Shown: piece after piece, positions 16,388 to 24,695 of the stretch
Layout: the number at the start of each line of letters is the position of its first letter
Numbering within the stretch: position 1 is the first letter of the stretch
Origin: CAXXOK01 sp964584315
Lineage (GTDB): Bacteria > Bacillota > Clostridia > Christensenellales > Aristaeellaceae
Assembly: GCA_964584315.1 (NCBI GenBank)
Contig: CAZOZO010000030.1
Location: 1-39,821, forward strand
Length of the DNA: 39,821 bases
Direction of reading: 5' to 3'
Notes under the pieces: generated by a model
What the model saw: the letters and a program-made list of their open reading frames with translations, nothing else
What the model was told of the DNA's origin: nothing
Database searches by the model: none
Made by a program: the position numbers and the translations under genes

Positions 16388-17658
16388 AGCGACTGCTTGC
16401 GGCTCTGCTGGCGCTGTGCCTTGCGCCCATGGCCTGCCCCGCCGCGGCCCGCGCCGAGGACGACGCGCTGCGCGTGTACGGGCAGGGCTTTGATATGGGC
16501 GAAACATACCTGCAAACTTACCCCGGGCGCACGGTGGAGGCGCTGCCCTATGCGTATGACGATATGGGCCGGCCCAATGTGCAGGCCCTGATGATGGGCG
16601 ACCCGAACGGCTGGGACGCAGCCTGCCTGTGGACGGACGAGTGCGACCTGGCCGCGCTGGACGGGGCGGGCCTGTTGCTGGATTTGAACGCGGACGCGGG
16701 CATCGCCGCACGGGTGAATGTCATGTACGAGCGCATCCGGCAGGCGGTCACATCCGGGGGGCGCACCATCGGGCTGCCCTCGTACCTGTTGGGCGCGGCG
16801 ATGCAGCTGTACATGCCGCCGCTTCCGGATGCGCTCACGGAGGCGCTGAGCCTGCCCGGCGGCGCGCCCGAGACCTTTGGCGACCTGCGCACGCTGGCGG
16901 AGCGCTACGCAGCGCTGCCAAAGGACGTGCGCAAGGGCACGGTGTTCAACTTCGACGCGGCGATGAGCAGCCCCAAGCTGTACTTCACCCCCTACCTGAT
17001 CGAGCTGTACGCCGCCAGCGCCACGGACGGGCAGGGGCATGTGGATTTCGACACCCCGGCTTTCCGGCAGGCCCTGACCGCACTGGACGGCCTGTGCGAC
17101 GCGCTGGCGGCACCGGGGCGCATCCCCCACAGCGAGCGGGGCGCAGGCGTGACCAGCGTGGTGGCGGACGGCAGCAGTTCGCTGCTGGGCACTGTCAGCA
17201 TCACTCTGTACCTGCGCATGGACGGGTTTAGCACCGTGCCCGCGCGCATGGCCGTGCTGGTGGTAAACGCCAACTCGCCCCGCAAAGCCGAGGCGCTGGA
17301 ATGGATCGCCGCCACCGCGGACGGGGACGCGAGCAACGGCCTGCCGCTGCTGACCCCCGCGTTCGATTATGACGCGCTGGCCCGTAAGGCCTATGACCAA
17401 CTGATCGAGGCGCAGCGCGTGCAAAACGAAAAGCAGGAGATGATCGACGGCCTGACCGCGGAGCGCGACAGCGGCGAGTACCGGCGGTACTATCCCAAGG
17501 CGGCCCTCGACGCATACCAGCAAAACGCCGCGCCATACCTCACATTTCCGCACAGGGCCGCCGTGGACAGGTACGCGCTGGGGCAGGCCTACGGGCGGGG
17601 CAAGCTGGACGCGGACGGGCTGATCGCCGCGCTGGAAAGCGCCGTGGCGGGGGACTGA
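16384..17658 (+). CDS. Exported solute-binding-like protein of the sigma operon
   Basis: The 424-residue protein starts with a signal peptide (M-K-R, hydrophobic core, A-R-A near residue 24). A cysteine at residue 18 sits in P-M-A-C, not a clean lipobox. The rest resembles family 1 extracellular solute-binding proteins: an N-terminal lobe that names a ligand region (D-P-N-G-W-D-A-A-C-L-W-T), a hinge, and a C-terminal lobe with P-R-K-A-E-A-L-E-W-I near residue 300, typical of sugar-binding proteins. No transporter genes accompany it. Coupling to a sigma/anti-sigma pair suggests a sensing role at the cell surface, which is inference. Confidence 0.55.
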   Translation: MKRLLAALLALCLAPMACPAAARAEDDALRVYGQGFDMGETYLQTYPGRTVEALPYAYDDMGRPNVQALMMGDPNGWDAACLWTDECDLAALDGAGLLLDLNADAGIAARVNVMYERIRQAVTSGGRTIGLPSYLLGAAMQLYMPPLPDALTEALSLPGGAPETFGDLRTLAERYAALPKDVRKGTVFNFDAAMSSPKLYFTPYLIELYAASATDGQGHVDFDTPAFRQALTALDGLCDALAAPGRIPHSERGAGVTSVVADGSSSLLGTVSITLYLRMDGFSTVPARMAVLVVNANSPRKAEALEWIAATADGDASNGLPLLTPAFDYDALARKAYDQLIEAQRVQNEKQEMIDGLTAERDSGEYRRYYPKAALDAYQQNAAPYLTFPHRAAVDRYALGQAYGRGKLDADGLIAALESAVAGD

Positions 17659-17692
17659 CTGCGCAGGCACGCCGGCAAAACATGCAAACGCA

Positions 17693-17724
17693 AAAGCCCG
17701 CGGGTTTGTACCCGCGGGCTTTGT
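17693..17724 (+). terminator. Bidirectional terminator between the sigma operon and the GGDEF gene
   Basis: A 12-bp perfect stem, AAAGCCCGCGGG (17693-17704) with CCCGCGGGCTTT (17711-17722), has a 6-nt loop. Each strand ends in a short T-rich tail, and convergent genes flank it. Confidence 0.75.
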
Positions 17725-17809
17725 TGTTCCCTGCATCGACCGTGCGCCCTAGCTTGTTCGAAGGGCCGCCTCGGCCATTTTTCATGCGGCAGGCCGCCGC
17801 ATCGCCCGC

Positions 17810-18703
17810 CTACCCAATGGTCACGCGGTTTCGCCCGTCCCGCTTGCTCGCATACATGCACTGATCCGCCCGTGCGATCACGCACTGCGCGCTCTCGCCG
17901 TTTTGGTACATCGTTGCGCCGATGGAGATGGTGATGCACGCCTGCTGGTCGCCCACCGTGATGCGGCACTGCTCCACGATGCCCCTGACCTTTTCCGCGA
18001 TCTTCCGTAGCGCCTTTTCATCAGGGCATAGGAAGATGCCCACAAATTCCTCTCCGCCCCAACGGCCGATAAAATCCATCTCCCGCATGCTTTTGGTCAG
18101 TTGCTGCGATACCTGTTTGAGCACCGTATCCCCCGTCGCATGGCCAAACGCATCGTTGAATTGCTTGAAGTTGTCAAAATCCATGTACAGCACCCCAAAG
18201 CCGATGGACAATACCGAAGCCTCGTTGATGCGCGACTGAAGGATGGACTGGATGTAGAAACGGTTTGGCAGGCGCGTGAGCTGGTCGATCTGCGCCAGCG
18301 AGTTCAGCTCGCGCAGGCTGTACATCTTTTCCATAATGTCTTGCCGGATCTGGAAAAACTCGATGGCGCCCACCACCGCCCCCTCTTCCTCGATGGGCAC
18401 CGTGCGCACCGATACCGGCACGCGGTAGCCGTCCTTATGCCGGAGGAACACGGGCGCTTTGGCCGGCTCATTGGCCTGCATGCTCCAGTGCAGCGGGCAA
18501 TCTCCAAGGCACAGCTGCTTGCCGCACTCGTCCGTGTGCAAAAGAATGTTGTCCTGGCAAAGCCGCCCGACCATCTCCTCTCGCATATACCCCGCGATGA
18601 GCTCTGCGCCGCGGTTCCAGAACAGGAAGCGCCGGTTGCTGTCCACCACGTAGACCCCTTCGAAGCAGTGATCCAGATATGGCATAAAGGCAAGAAATCT
18701 CAA
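17810..18703 (-). CDS. PAS-GGDEF protein, probable diguanylate cyclase
   Basis: The protein (297 residues) would make the second messenger c-di-GMP from two GTP. A PAS domain covers about residues 10-120 (V-Y-V-V-D-S-N-R-R-F-L-F-W-N), containing several cysteines (C-G-K-Q-L-C-L-G-D-C) that might bind a cofactor. The GGDEF domain follows a short linker; its active site reads G-G-E-E-F, an accepted active variant. I see no membrane helix. The start is taken as TTG at 18703, preceded by AAGGGGGT at 7 nt; upstream in-frame ATGs at 18736/18733 lack a ribosome-binding site. A strong promoter lies about 100 bp upstream. Confidence 0.85.
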   Translation of the reverse strand: MRFLAFMPYLDHCFEGVYVVDSNRRFLFWNRGAELIAGYMREEMVGRLCQDNILLHTDECGKQLCLGDCPLHWSMQANEPAKAPVFLRHKDGYRVPVSVRTVPIEEEGAVVGAIEFFQIRQDIMEKMYSLRELNSLAQIDQLTRLPNRFYIQSILQSRINEASVLSIGFGVLYMDFDNFKQFNDAFGHATGDTVLKQVSQQLTKSMREMDFIGRWGGEEFVGIFLCPDEKALRKIAEKVRGIVEQCRITVGDQQACITISIGATMYQNGESAQCVIARADQCMYASKRDGRNRVTIG

Positions 18704-18805
18704 CGGGCATACCCCCTTCGTACATGATCGCATCATCGAAGTTTGCGGAAAAACGGTATGCACTTTTGCGCACAAGAACGAATGCTCTCGTGGGATATTG
18801 ATCGT

Positions 18806-18834
18806 ATTATAGGCATTGGGTGGGCGGAAGTCAA
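18806..18834 (-). promoter_or_regulatory. Promoter of the GGDEF gene
   Basis: On the minus strand TTGACT (18834-18829) and a perfect TATAAT (18811-18806) are 17 bp apart. The gap 18,704-19,027 holds this promoter and the divergent one at 18,936. Confidence 0.85.
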
Positions 18835-18935
18835 GAAATATTTGCCGTGCTGTGCGCTGATTTTGAAAATTGATTCCAACCGTTCCACATTGCTGCCCTC
18901 AGGGTGCCTGCGTACCACTACTGGCAAAGCTATGC

Positions 18936-18964
18936 TTGACGGCGGTTACACGCCCTGTTACAAT
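18936..18964 (+). promoter_or_regulatory. Promoter of the C69 peptidase gene
   Basis: TTGACG (18936-18941) and TACAAT (18959-18964) are separated by 17 bp, about 60 bp ahead of the start codon. Confidence 0.8.
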
Positions 18965-19027
18965 GGCTGCAGAAGCAGGTCACTTAAGCGCCGTTGTCAA
19001 CTGCATATTTGTGGAGGTGTAACCGTT

Positions 19028-20485
19028 ATGCCCAGGAAATTGGTCGCCGTTGTATTGGCTTTACTCTTCCTGCTGCCAACCTTTGCCATCGCATGCACCA
19101 CCGTGATCGTCGGGCGCGAGGTAAGCGCGGACGGTTCCTTCCTCTTCGGGCGCACGGACGATACGCATACGGTAGGCAAGGTGCAGATCGTAAGCGTGCC
19201 CGCGCAAAAGGCGAGCATAGCCCCCGTGTTTGTGGATGCCTACAATGGCTTTACCATGACCTTACCGCTGGAAAGCTGCCAGTATGTCATGACTCCGCGT
19301 GCCGCCAGCGCCAACACCGGCATCTGGGCGGAGAGCGCGCTGAATGAATACGGCGTGGCCATCTCCGCGACCGAAACCCTCATCGCCAAGCCCGAAGCCC
19401 TGACCGCCGACCCGTATGTGCCAAACGGCATCGCGGAATCGAACATCCCCACGCTGGTCATCCCCTACGTGAAAACGGCGCTGGAGGGCATACGGCGGCT
19501 CACCTCACTGGTTAGCCAGTACGGCAGCACGGAAAGCAACGGCGTGGTGATTGCGGACAAGAACGAGGCGTGGTACATCGAGATCTACACCGGCCATCAA
19601 TGGCTGGCCATCAAGCTCCCGCAGGATAAGGTGGCCGTGATCCCCAACGCGGCGGTACTGGGCTGCGTGGATGTGGCGGACACGGCCAACGTGCTGGCCT
19701 CCCCCCATCTATGGACACTCGCGGAGACAAACGGCTTTCTGGTGCAGGTAGACGGCAAGCCCCACGCTGCCATGACCTACGGCGCCAATCGGTTTGACGA
19801 AAAGCCCCTGCTGGGCTGCCAGTACCGCTTCTGGGGCGCGCGGCACCTCTGGGCCCCGTCGCAGACCGGCGATATCGACCTGACGGCGTATTACGATGCC
19901 TTCTTCGTGCCCGACAAAAAGATATCCCTGGCGGACTGCATGGAGCTGATGCGCTACCGCTACGAGGGCACACCCAACGACACCAACCAAAACCCGCAGT
20001 GCCGCCCCATCGGCGTCAACTACACGGAGGCGGCCCACCTGTTCTGGCTGCGTGCGCACAGGCCCATCGTGGAGTGGGTCGCGCTGGCCAACCCGGAGTT
20101 CAGCGTGTTTTTGCCGCTGTACGGCAACCTGACCAGCACCCCCGCGGCCTACACCAAGGATACGCTGGTCTACAGCGAAGATGTGGCCTACTACCGCTTC
20201 CGCGGCCTGTCCAACCTCTGCGTGGAGGACCGGCAGCGTTACGGGGCCGGTGTGCGCGCCTACTGGAAGGCCATGGAGACCCTGCTGATCGCAAACATCG
20301 GCCAGATGGATCAGGCCTACCTCGACTCCGGCAGCAGCGGAGACACCGCCGCGAGCCTGTTTGCGGGCGTGGCGCAAACCGCGCTTGACGCCACCGTGAT
20401 GCTGCAAAACCGGGTGATGGAGCAGCGCATCCAGCGCATGGCGTTTACGCAGGATGATTTTTTGAACCGGTATCAGGACAGGTGA
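19028..20485 (+). CDS. Secreted C69-family dipeptidase-like protein
   Basis: The 485-residue protein belongs to the peptidase C69 (PepD-like) N-terminal-nucleophile hydrolases. A signal peptide covers residues 1-22 and cleavage before C23 (A-I-A-C-T-T-V-I-V-G) would expose the cysteine that serves as the nucleophile of this family. The next block S-A-D-G-S-F-L-F-G-R-T-D-D is the usual continuation. C69 enzymes cleave dipeptides; the exported form may process peptides or wall fragments outside the cell. The ATG at 19028 follows GGAGGTGT at 7 nt. It is monocistronic, with its own promoter and terminator, and is the last chromosomal gene before the tRNA attachment site. Confidence 0.88.
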   Translation: MPRKLVAVVLALLFLLPTFAIACTTVIVGREVSADGSFLFGRTDDTHTVGKVQIVSVPAQKASIAPVFVDAYNGFTMTLPLESCQYVMTPRAASANTGIWAESALNEYGVAISATETLIAKPEALTADPYVPNGIAESNIPTLVIPYVKTALEGIRRLTSLVSQYGSTESNGVVIADKNEAWYIEIYTGHQWLAIKLPQDKVAVIPNAAVLGCVDVADTANVLASPHLWTLAETNGFLVQVDGKPHAAMTYGANRFDEKPLLGCQYRFWGARHLWAPSQTGDIDLTAYYDAFFVPDKKISLADCMELMRYRYEGTPNDTNQNPQCRPIGVNYTEAAHLFWLRAHRPIVEWVALANPEFSVFLPLYGNLTSTPAAYTKDTLVYSEDVAYYRFRGLSNLCVEDRQRYGAGVRAYWKAMETLLIANIGQMDQAYLDSGSSGDTAASLFAGVAQTALDATVMLQNRVMEQRIQRMAFTQDDFLNRYQDR

Positions 20486-20503
20486 GGGCGAGGTAGAATA
20501 AGC

Positions 20504-20537
20504 AAAACCCCCTGAAACTTACGTTTCAGGGGGTTTT
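20504..20537 (+). terminator. Terminator of the C69 gene
   Basis: A 15-bp perfect stem, AAAACCCCCTGAAAC (20504-20518) with GTTTCAGGGGGTTTT (20523-20537), has a 4-nt loop. The T-tract lies in the 3' arm and the reverse strand has one too, so it may also end tRNA transcription from the other side. Confidence 0.9.
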
Positions 20538-20539
20538 CT

Positions 20540-20587
20540 TGGTGAGCCCGGCGGGATTCGAACCCACGACCTTTTGATTCGTAGTCA
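20540..20587 (-). other. Attachment site: 3' half of a tRNA-Arg(ACG) gene
   Basis: Read on the minus strand, this is the 3' part of a tRNA: an anticodon loop CTACGAA (20584-20578, anticodon ACG), the anticodon 3' stem, a 5-nt variable loop, a T-arm with TTCGAAT loop, the acceptor strand CGGGCTC, discriminator A and an encoded CCA. The 5' side of the anticodon stem stops pairing after three bases (at 20587), so the 5' half is missing here. This is the usual outcome of integration into a tRNA gene by a tyrosine integrase, whose gene ends 8 bp away. The intact or restored copy should lie at the far, unseen end of the element. Confidence 0.85.
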
Positions 20588-20595
20588 TCGAAGTC

Positions 20596-21816
20596 CTATC
20601 GCTTATGCCTTGCTTTCATTTGCTTTGTAACGTCACCTTGGTCGGTTTGACTGACATTTTGACTGACAATCATATCATTGACCGATTTAGCCAGTGCTAC
20701 TGCCGCGGCTTTTTCTCTTTCGTCGGTCAGGTGGGCATATATCCGCAGGATCATCGTTTGATCGGCATGACCCATCCACTTCATGGCGGTTTTCAGATCC
20801 ACACCGGCATCATACAGCATCGTGCAATAGGTGTGCCGCAGGTCGTGCGGCCGGATATCCGCATCGCGCCATGGTGGCAGCTGACCGCCTGCTTTCAGGA
20901 TAGCTTGGTGTGCCTTCGTTCTGCCATACCATCGCTTTAGGCAGCCATTCATGGACGTTTCCAGCGCGGTGATGTAGCTGGCCCATGCCCGGTCGAAAGC
21001 GCTCTCCGACATGACTGCTGGCTTCGCTTTTCCTTTACCACTTACCTGCAGGGTGACTGCCGGAGCCAGTAACCCGTGCAGCCCCTCCAGTTCTTTGGCC
21101 AGCACATCGAGCAACGGAATGGTACGCTTGCCCGCTTCGGTTTTCGGGTCGCTGATCACCGCCTGCCCGTGCTCAAACCGCACAGCTTCGCGCACGGTAA
21201 GGGTTTTCCCCTTGAAGTCCACATCTCGGTCAATATTGAGCGCGAGGGCTTCACCACGGCGGAGGCCCGCATACAGCATCACCATGACAACCGGACGGAA
21301 GCGGTGTTCGACCGCATGAAGCTGAGCGCGTTCCAACCTGGCCAGCGCGCGGTGCGTGCCTTTGCTACCGGATGGCGGGTTAGCGGCCAGTGCAGGATTG
21401 AAAACGATCACACGGTCTGCAAGCGCCTGGGTGAACATGCCCTTTATGGTATCCCGCGTTTTATTGATGGCGGATTGGCTCTTACCAGCACAGGTGTTAT
21501 AGAAAGTCTGAATGTCGGTGCCATCAATATCGCGCAGGGAGCGTTGGCCAAACATGGCACAGAAATCGCCAAGGATACGGATATACATGCTAAAGCTGTT
21601 CGGCTGCACATGGTGTTTATGGGTATACACCCAGCGGTGGGCGTACTCCTCCACGGTAACCCCCAGTGCCTCCCGTTTCATGCCCTGTTCGAGCATCTTG
21701 CGGTAGGCATCTCGGGCGGCAAAGGCTTCGGATTGGGTGTCGCCGTAGAAGTCCTGGCCTTTGTAGCGGGTTACGTAGCGGCCATCAGGGCGGCGTTTCA
21801 GGGATGCACGGGGCAT
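20596..21816 (-). CDS. Tyrosine-type site-specific integrase
   Basis: The 406-residue protein integrates and, with an excisionase, excises the element by recombining the tRNA site. It has a short arm-binding N-terminal domain, a SAM-like core-binding domain (about 50-150) and the catalytic domain with R186 (A-G-L-R-R-G-E), H324-x-x-R327 (H-D-L-R-H-T), H350 (M-G-H) and nucleophile Y360 (R-I-Y-A-H-L). All catalytic residues are present, so it should be active. Its start at 21816 follows GAAAGGAAAG. It reads toward the attachment site, and a zinc-ribbon fragment precedes it on the same strand. Confidence 0.95.
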   Translation of the reverse strand: MPRASLKRRPDGRYVTRYKGQDFYGDTQSEAFAARDAYRKMLEQGMKREALGVTVEEYAHRWVYTHKHHVQPNSFSMYIRILGDFCAMFGQRSLRDIDGTDIQTFYNTCAGKSQSAINKTRDTIKGMFTQALADRVIVFNPALAANPPSGSKGTHRALARLERAQLHAVEHRFRPVVMVMLYAGLRRGEALALNIDRDVDFKGKTLTVREAVRFEHGQAVISDPKTEAGKRTIPLLDVLAKELEGLHGLLAPAVTLQVSGKGKAKPAVMSESAFDRAWASYITALETSMNGCLKRWYGRTKAHQAILKAGGQLPPWRDADIRPHDLRHTYCTMLYDAGVDLKTAMKWMGHADQTMILRIYAHLTDEREKAAAVALAKSVNDMIVSQNVSQTDQGDVTKQMKARHKR

Positions 21817-21857
21817 GTGTCTTTCCTTTCAAACGATCTATAAGCAATCTAGTCTAG

Positions 21858-22037
21858 TCACGTGCTTTGTTGTCCGTCAAGTATCACCTTTGCAGTCCAG
21901 GTGCGGCCACGCTTATAGACGGTGCCCAGGCCGTTGCCACGCAAGCGTTTTTGGCGTTTGGTTTCCTGAGGAGCTCCGCACCAGTTACAAAAGGCGGAAC
22001 CATCGGGGATGAGTTTGTGGCACTTTTTACAATCCAT
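21858..22037 (-). CDS. Zinc-ribbon peptide resembling the N-terminus of another integrase
   Basis: This 59-residue frame has two CxxC pairs (C3/C6 and C17/C20, a zinc ribbon) followed by R-G-N-G-L-G-T-V-Y-K-R-G-R-T-W, a sequence typical of the arm-binding N-terminus of phage integrases. It stops at TGA about 40 bp before the intact integrase gene, which has its own unrelated N-terminus. It is either a remnant of a second integrase cut short or a small stand-alone DNA-binding protein. No strong ribosome-binding site is visible upstream, which favours a remnant. Confidence 0.5.
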   Translation of the reverse strand: MDCKKCHKLIPDGSAFCNWCGAPQETKRQKRLRGNGLGTVYKRGRTWTAKVILDGQQST

Positions 22038-22111
22038 AACTTATACAACCTTATCAATGTTGTAGTACAGTAATTGGAGATGCTGGGGGATACCTCATAT
22101 ACATAACTACT

Positions 22112-23626
22112 TCATTCTAGAAGACGTTTGATTGATGCGGTAAATCGTGTAAAATCCTCATATTGAGCAATATCATCGCATAAATACTTTATGAAGCTCT
22201 GCTCATCAATGCCTTGTGATAACAAGTTTGACGAAAAAACATCATAGAAAGCCTTTCCATCCTGCTTTCTTAAGCTGCTAGTACGCGGATCCCCAATGTA
22301 GTCAGCAATGATATCAGGTAATGAACGTTGCGAGAAGTATTTGTCTCCGATCATCTTGATGAATGATCTATTTCTTTCAATAATGCACTTTTTGTAAATA
22401 TACTTTTCTATGCTTGGTATTGGTAAAAACGCTTTTGGAAAGCGTTTGTACTCTTCTTTCTCAGAAACAAGCGATTCAACATCACCATCGTATATGCTTA
22501 TCAATCTTTTTCCGAATCCAAGCGTATTATACGTTACTATGTCACTATGTAGCTTTGTCATCTGTGACCAGCCACCTGCCGGAAGAACACAGCACAATTT
22601 GCTTTTTGCAAAATGATTGTCCCTGATGATCTTATCGACCAGAGCTTTTGAAAGCTCGTCTTCCACAAGAATAACAAAATCATATCCATTGGGAATGTAT
22701 AGACTACGCACTGCATAGTTTGGGTAGCAAGGGGTTTGCATCTCAACTTCACCATCAGTATTCTCAACTAGAAAAATATTCTTTGGATGAATTCTCTGTA
22801 ATAACTCAGCTGAGTGAGTTGAGAAATAAACAACTATTTCAACATTGCCATTTTGCAGGAGTTGATTAAAGAATAGAACGAGGCGATCAATCGCACCAGG
22901 ATGAAGTGCCAGCTCAACTTCATCGATTAAGAATAGAAGCTTGTTACATCTTGCGCTGTTCTTGATAACGATATTATTGATGAAATCAATTAGTGAGAGC
23001 AACATGCATTCACCACTGCTCATTTGAAACTGACTAATAATACCTCCATTAACTTCAAAGAAATATGGGATACCCTTAAAGCCGTAAGCTTCTGCAACTG
23101 CCCTATTCTTGATTCGTTTCAACCCTCTATAAGAATTTTTCCTATTGTGGAGGATATAGCCCATCGATTCAACAACGAACTCTTCAGCATCAACTAAATC
23201 ATTCAAGAATGTTTCAGCCTTCATTACTTCATCGACCATGGAAAAATCATCAAAACGACAACCGTAAAAAATGCTACCTTCATAGAAACCTTGAACATGA
23301 GCATTTACCACTAATGCAGAGTGCGATTTAAAGCGTCCATGTCCGTTAATCCAACAAAATTTACCTGTTGTCATCTTGCCATTCTTAAAAAACCAATGAT
23401 CTGCTAAACCATCAACCTCAATGTCAATAGTTGAAGACTCGTTAATGTCGACTTGCTTTAGCATATGGGCGGATGATGTTTTCACCATCAGAGAAAGAAT
23501 AAGCATTATTGTACTCTTGCCGCAGCCATTTTCACCTACTATAGCATACAACCCTTTTTCAAAAGGGAAGGTAAGCTTCGCCGACTGAACATTCCGAACC
23601 TGCTTTACTTCAATGTTAATACTCAT
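22112..23626 (-). CDS. OLD-like ATPase with Toprim-type C-terminus
   Basis: The 504-residue protein opens with an ABC/SMC-type ATPase: Walker A G-E-N-G-C-G-K-S-T (residues 31-39), signature-like Q-M-S-S-G-E, and Walker B L-L-F-L-I-D-E-V-E followed by the family's L-H-P. After it comes a region with V-I-L-V-E-D-E and later S-I-Y-D-G-D, the acidic motifs of a Toprim nuclease. That order is the layout of overcoming-lysogenization-defect (OLD) family proteins, several of which protect bacteria from phage. It stands alone, without the helicase partner of Gabija. The DNA is clearly more AT-rich than its surroundings, which suggests recent acquisition. A role in excluding other phages is likely but inferred. 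Confidence 0.72.
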   Translation of the reverse strand: MSINIEVKQVRNVQSAKLTFPFEKGLYAIVGENGCGKSTIMLILSLMVKTSSAHMLKQVDINESSTIDIEVDGLADHWFFKNGKMTTGKFCWINGHGRFKSHSALVVNAHVQGFYEGSIFYGCRFDDFSMVDEVMKAETFLNDLVDAEEFVVESMGYILHNRKNSYRGLKRIKNRAVAEAYGFKGIPYFFEVNGGIISQFQMSSGECMLLSLIDFINNIVIKNSARCNKLLFLIDEVELALHPGAIDRLVLFFNQLLQNGNVEIVVYFSTHSAELLQRIHPKNIFLVENTDGEVEMQTPCYPNYAVRSLYIPNGYDFVILVEDELSKALVDKIIRDNHFAKSKLCCVLPAGGWSQMTKLHSDIVTYNTLGFGKRLISIYDGDVESLVSEKEEYKRFPKAFLPIPSIEKYIYKKCIIERNRSFIKMIGDKYFSQRSLPDIIADYIGDPRTSSLRKQDGKAFYDVFSSNLLSQGIDEQSFIKYLCDDIAQYEDFTRFTASIKRLLE

Positions 23627-23799
23627 AACAATCCCGCCTTCTAAAAAGAGTAAACCTTACATTATATGGTTAATTCATATTTGACTATTATGCTGACCAA
23701 CGTAATCATTATAGAAACAATACCAAATCGCCCTTTGTTATAATTCGTTTTTACCGATCTACGGCAAGTATTATTGATTTACGACCTTCATGCACGTCC

Positions 23800-24201
23800 T
23801 TATATCAACCCCACAGCTCTATAATGCTCCAGCACCCGCCCCATGTATTCACAGCTTACCTCAAACACTTCCGCCAGTTCCCAGGGCGTTTGCACGCCCT
23901 TTTTTATTGCCCTGCGAACCGCCCGCACAGGTGCGATCTTCCCATATGCCCACTTATCCGCGCGGTACTCAGCCTTTGCTTTTACTTCGTAAGGTGAATA
24001 ACGATTGTAGAAGCCGCCATACTCGCAATGGCCAAGCTCGTGGGCGAACAACTCTTTTTCCTCGTTGGGGGACAGGCCGGATTTGATGAAGATATGGCAG
24101 CGGCGGTTTTCGACGGAAAACGCTTGATTGTCGGTCAGGGGAGCAAACACAATCTCATGCCCGCGCGCGACCGCGAAGGTCATGAGGGCATCATTGGTCA
24201 A
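23800..24201 (-). CDS. ImmA/IrrE-type metallopeptidase
   Basis: This 133-residue protein has the zinc protease motif H-E-L-G-H (residues 54-58) with acidic residues about 20 positions further on (K-A-E-Y-R-A-D-K-W-A), as in ImmA of ICEBs1. ImmA-type proteases cleave the cognate repressor to induce the element. Its start overlaps the repressor's stop by 4 bp, the standard ImmR-ImmA pairing. The C-terminal half carries a winged-helix-like stretch (T-P-W-E-L-A-E-V-F-E-V-S-x-E-Y-M-x-R-V), often seen in this family. Confidence 0.88.
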   Translation of the reverse strand: MTNDALMTFAVARGHEIVFAPLTDNQAFSVENRRCHIFIKSGLSPNEEKELFAHELGHCEYGGFYNRYSPYEVKAKAEYRADKWAYGKIAPVRAVRRAIKKGVQTPWELAEVFEVSCEYMGRVLEHYRAVGLI

Positions 24202-24533
24202 TCACTTCCACGCTCCTTGATATATCGAGCATAACGTTTGACTTCTTCGAATTGGGCATCGGTGATGTTGGATACATCGCCGAAGAGTGCGAATTTGATG
24301 GCATCGTCCGAGGCGGCTTCTTCTGCTTGCGATATGTTACCAAGGATGTAGTCCGTTGAGACATTGAATACGTCTGCGATTTTTAAAACCGCTTCAGAAG
24401 ATGGCCTATATTTACCTGCTTCATAACTTGCGATTGTCACGCGATTTGACCCAATAGCTTCAGCGAGTTGATCTTGCGTGAGCTTGTGCTTCTTACGTAG
24501 TGCTTTAATTATCTGGCCAGTCGACTCAATCAA
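24198..24533 (-). CDS. XRE-family repressor (CI/ImmR-like)
   Basis: The 111-residue protein has an N-terminal helix-turn-helix (about residues 5-62: L-T-Q-D-Q-L-A-E-A-I-G-S-N-R-V-T-I-A-S-Y-E-A-G-K-Y-R-P-S) and the F-N-V-S-T-D-Y-I-L-G ending of XRE repressors, then a short acidic C-terminal part. It reads away from a control region with three matching operator-like sites and pairs with an ImmA protease, so it is probably the master repressor of lysogeny. The RBS GGAGGTGG lies just upstream. Confidence 0.9.
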   Translation of the reverse strand: MIESTGQIIKALRKKHKLTQDQLAEAIGSNRVTIASYEAGKYRPSSEAVLKIADVFNVSTDYILGNISQAEEAASDDAIKFALFGDVSNITDAQFEEVKRYARYIKERGSD

Positions 24534-24595
24534 GAAACCACCTCCTTATAGCTACGTTTTATGACGGAATTGTAGCACAAGCACGACAGAATGAA

Positions 24596-24670
24596 ATAGT
24601 TTATTAACTACACATGTATTGACAATGTAGCTAAATAACTATATAATGCGAAATGTAGTCGATTAGCTAC
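24596..24670. promoter_or_regulatory. Lysogeny control region with three operator sites
   Basis: Three 16-bp sites fit the symmetric pattern RTAG-N8-CTAY: 24596-24611, 24627-24642 and 24655-24670. They are spaced about three helical turns apart (31 and 28 bp between starts). The middle site fills the spacer of the rightward promoter and reaches its -10 box. This is what a cooperative repressor control region looks like. The region 24,534-24,595 has a possible minus-strand -10 (TACAAT at 24574-24569) for the repressor but no clear -35. Confidence 0.7.
24619..24647 (+). promoter_or_regulatory. Rightward early promoter
   Basis: TTGACA (24619-24624) and TATAAT (24642-24647), both perfect, are 17 bp apart, with an operator in the spacer and another just downstream. 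This should be the repressed lytic promoter. Confidence 0.88.
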
Positions 24671-24695
24671 GAAACACGAAAGGAGGCTTCACCAA

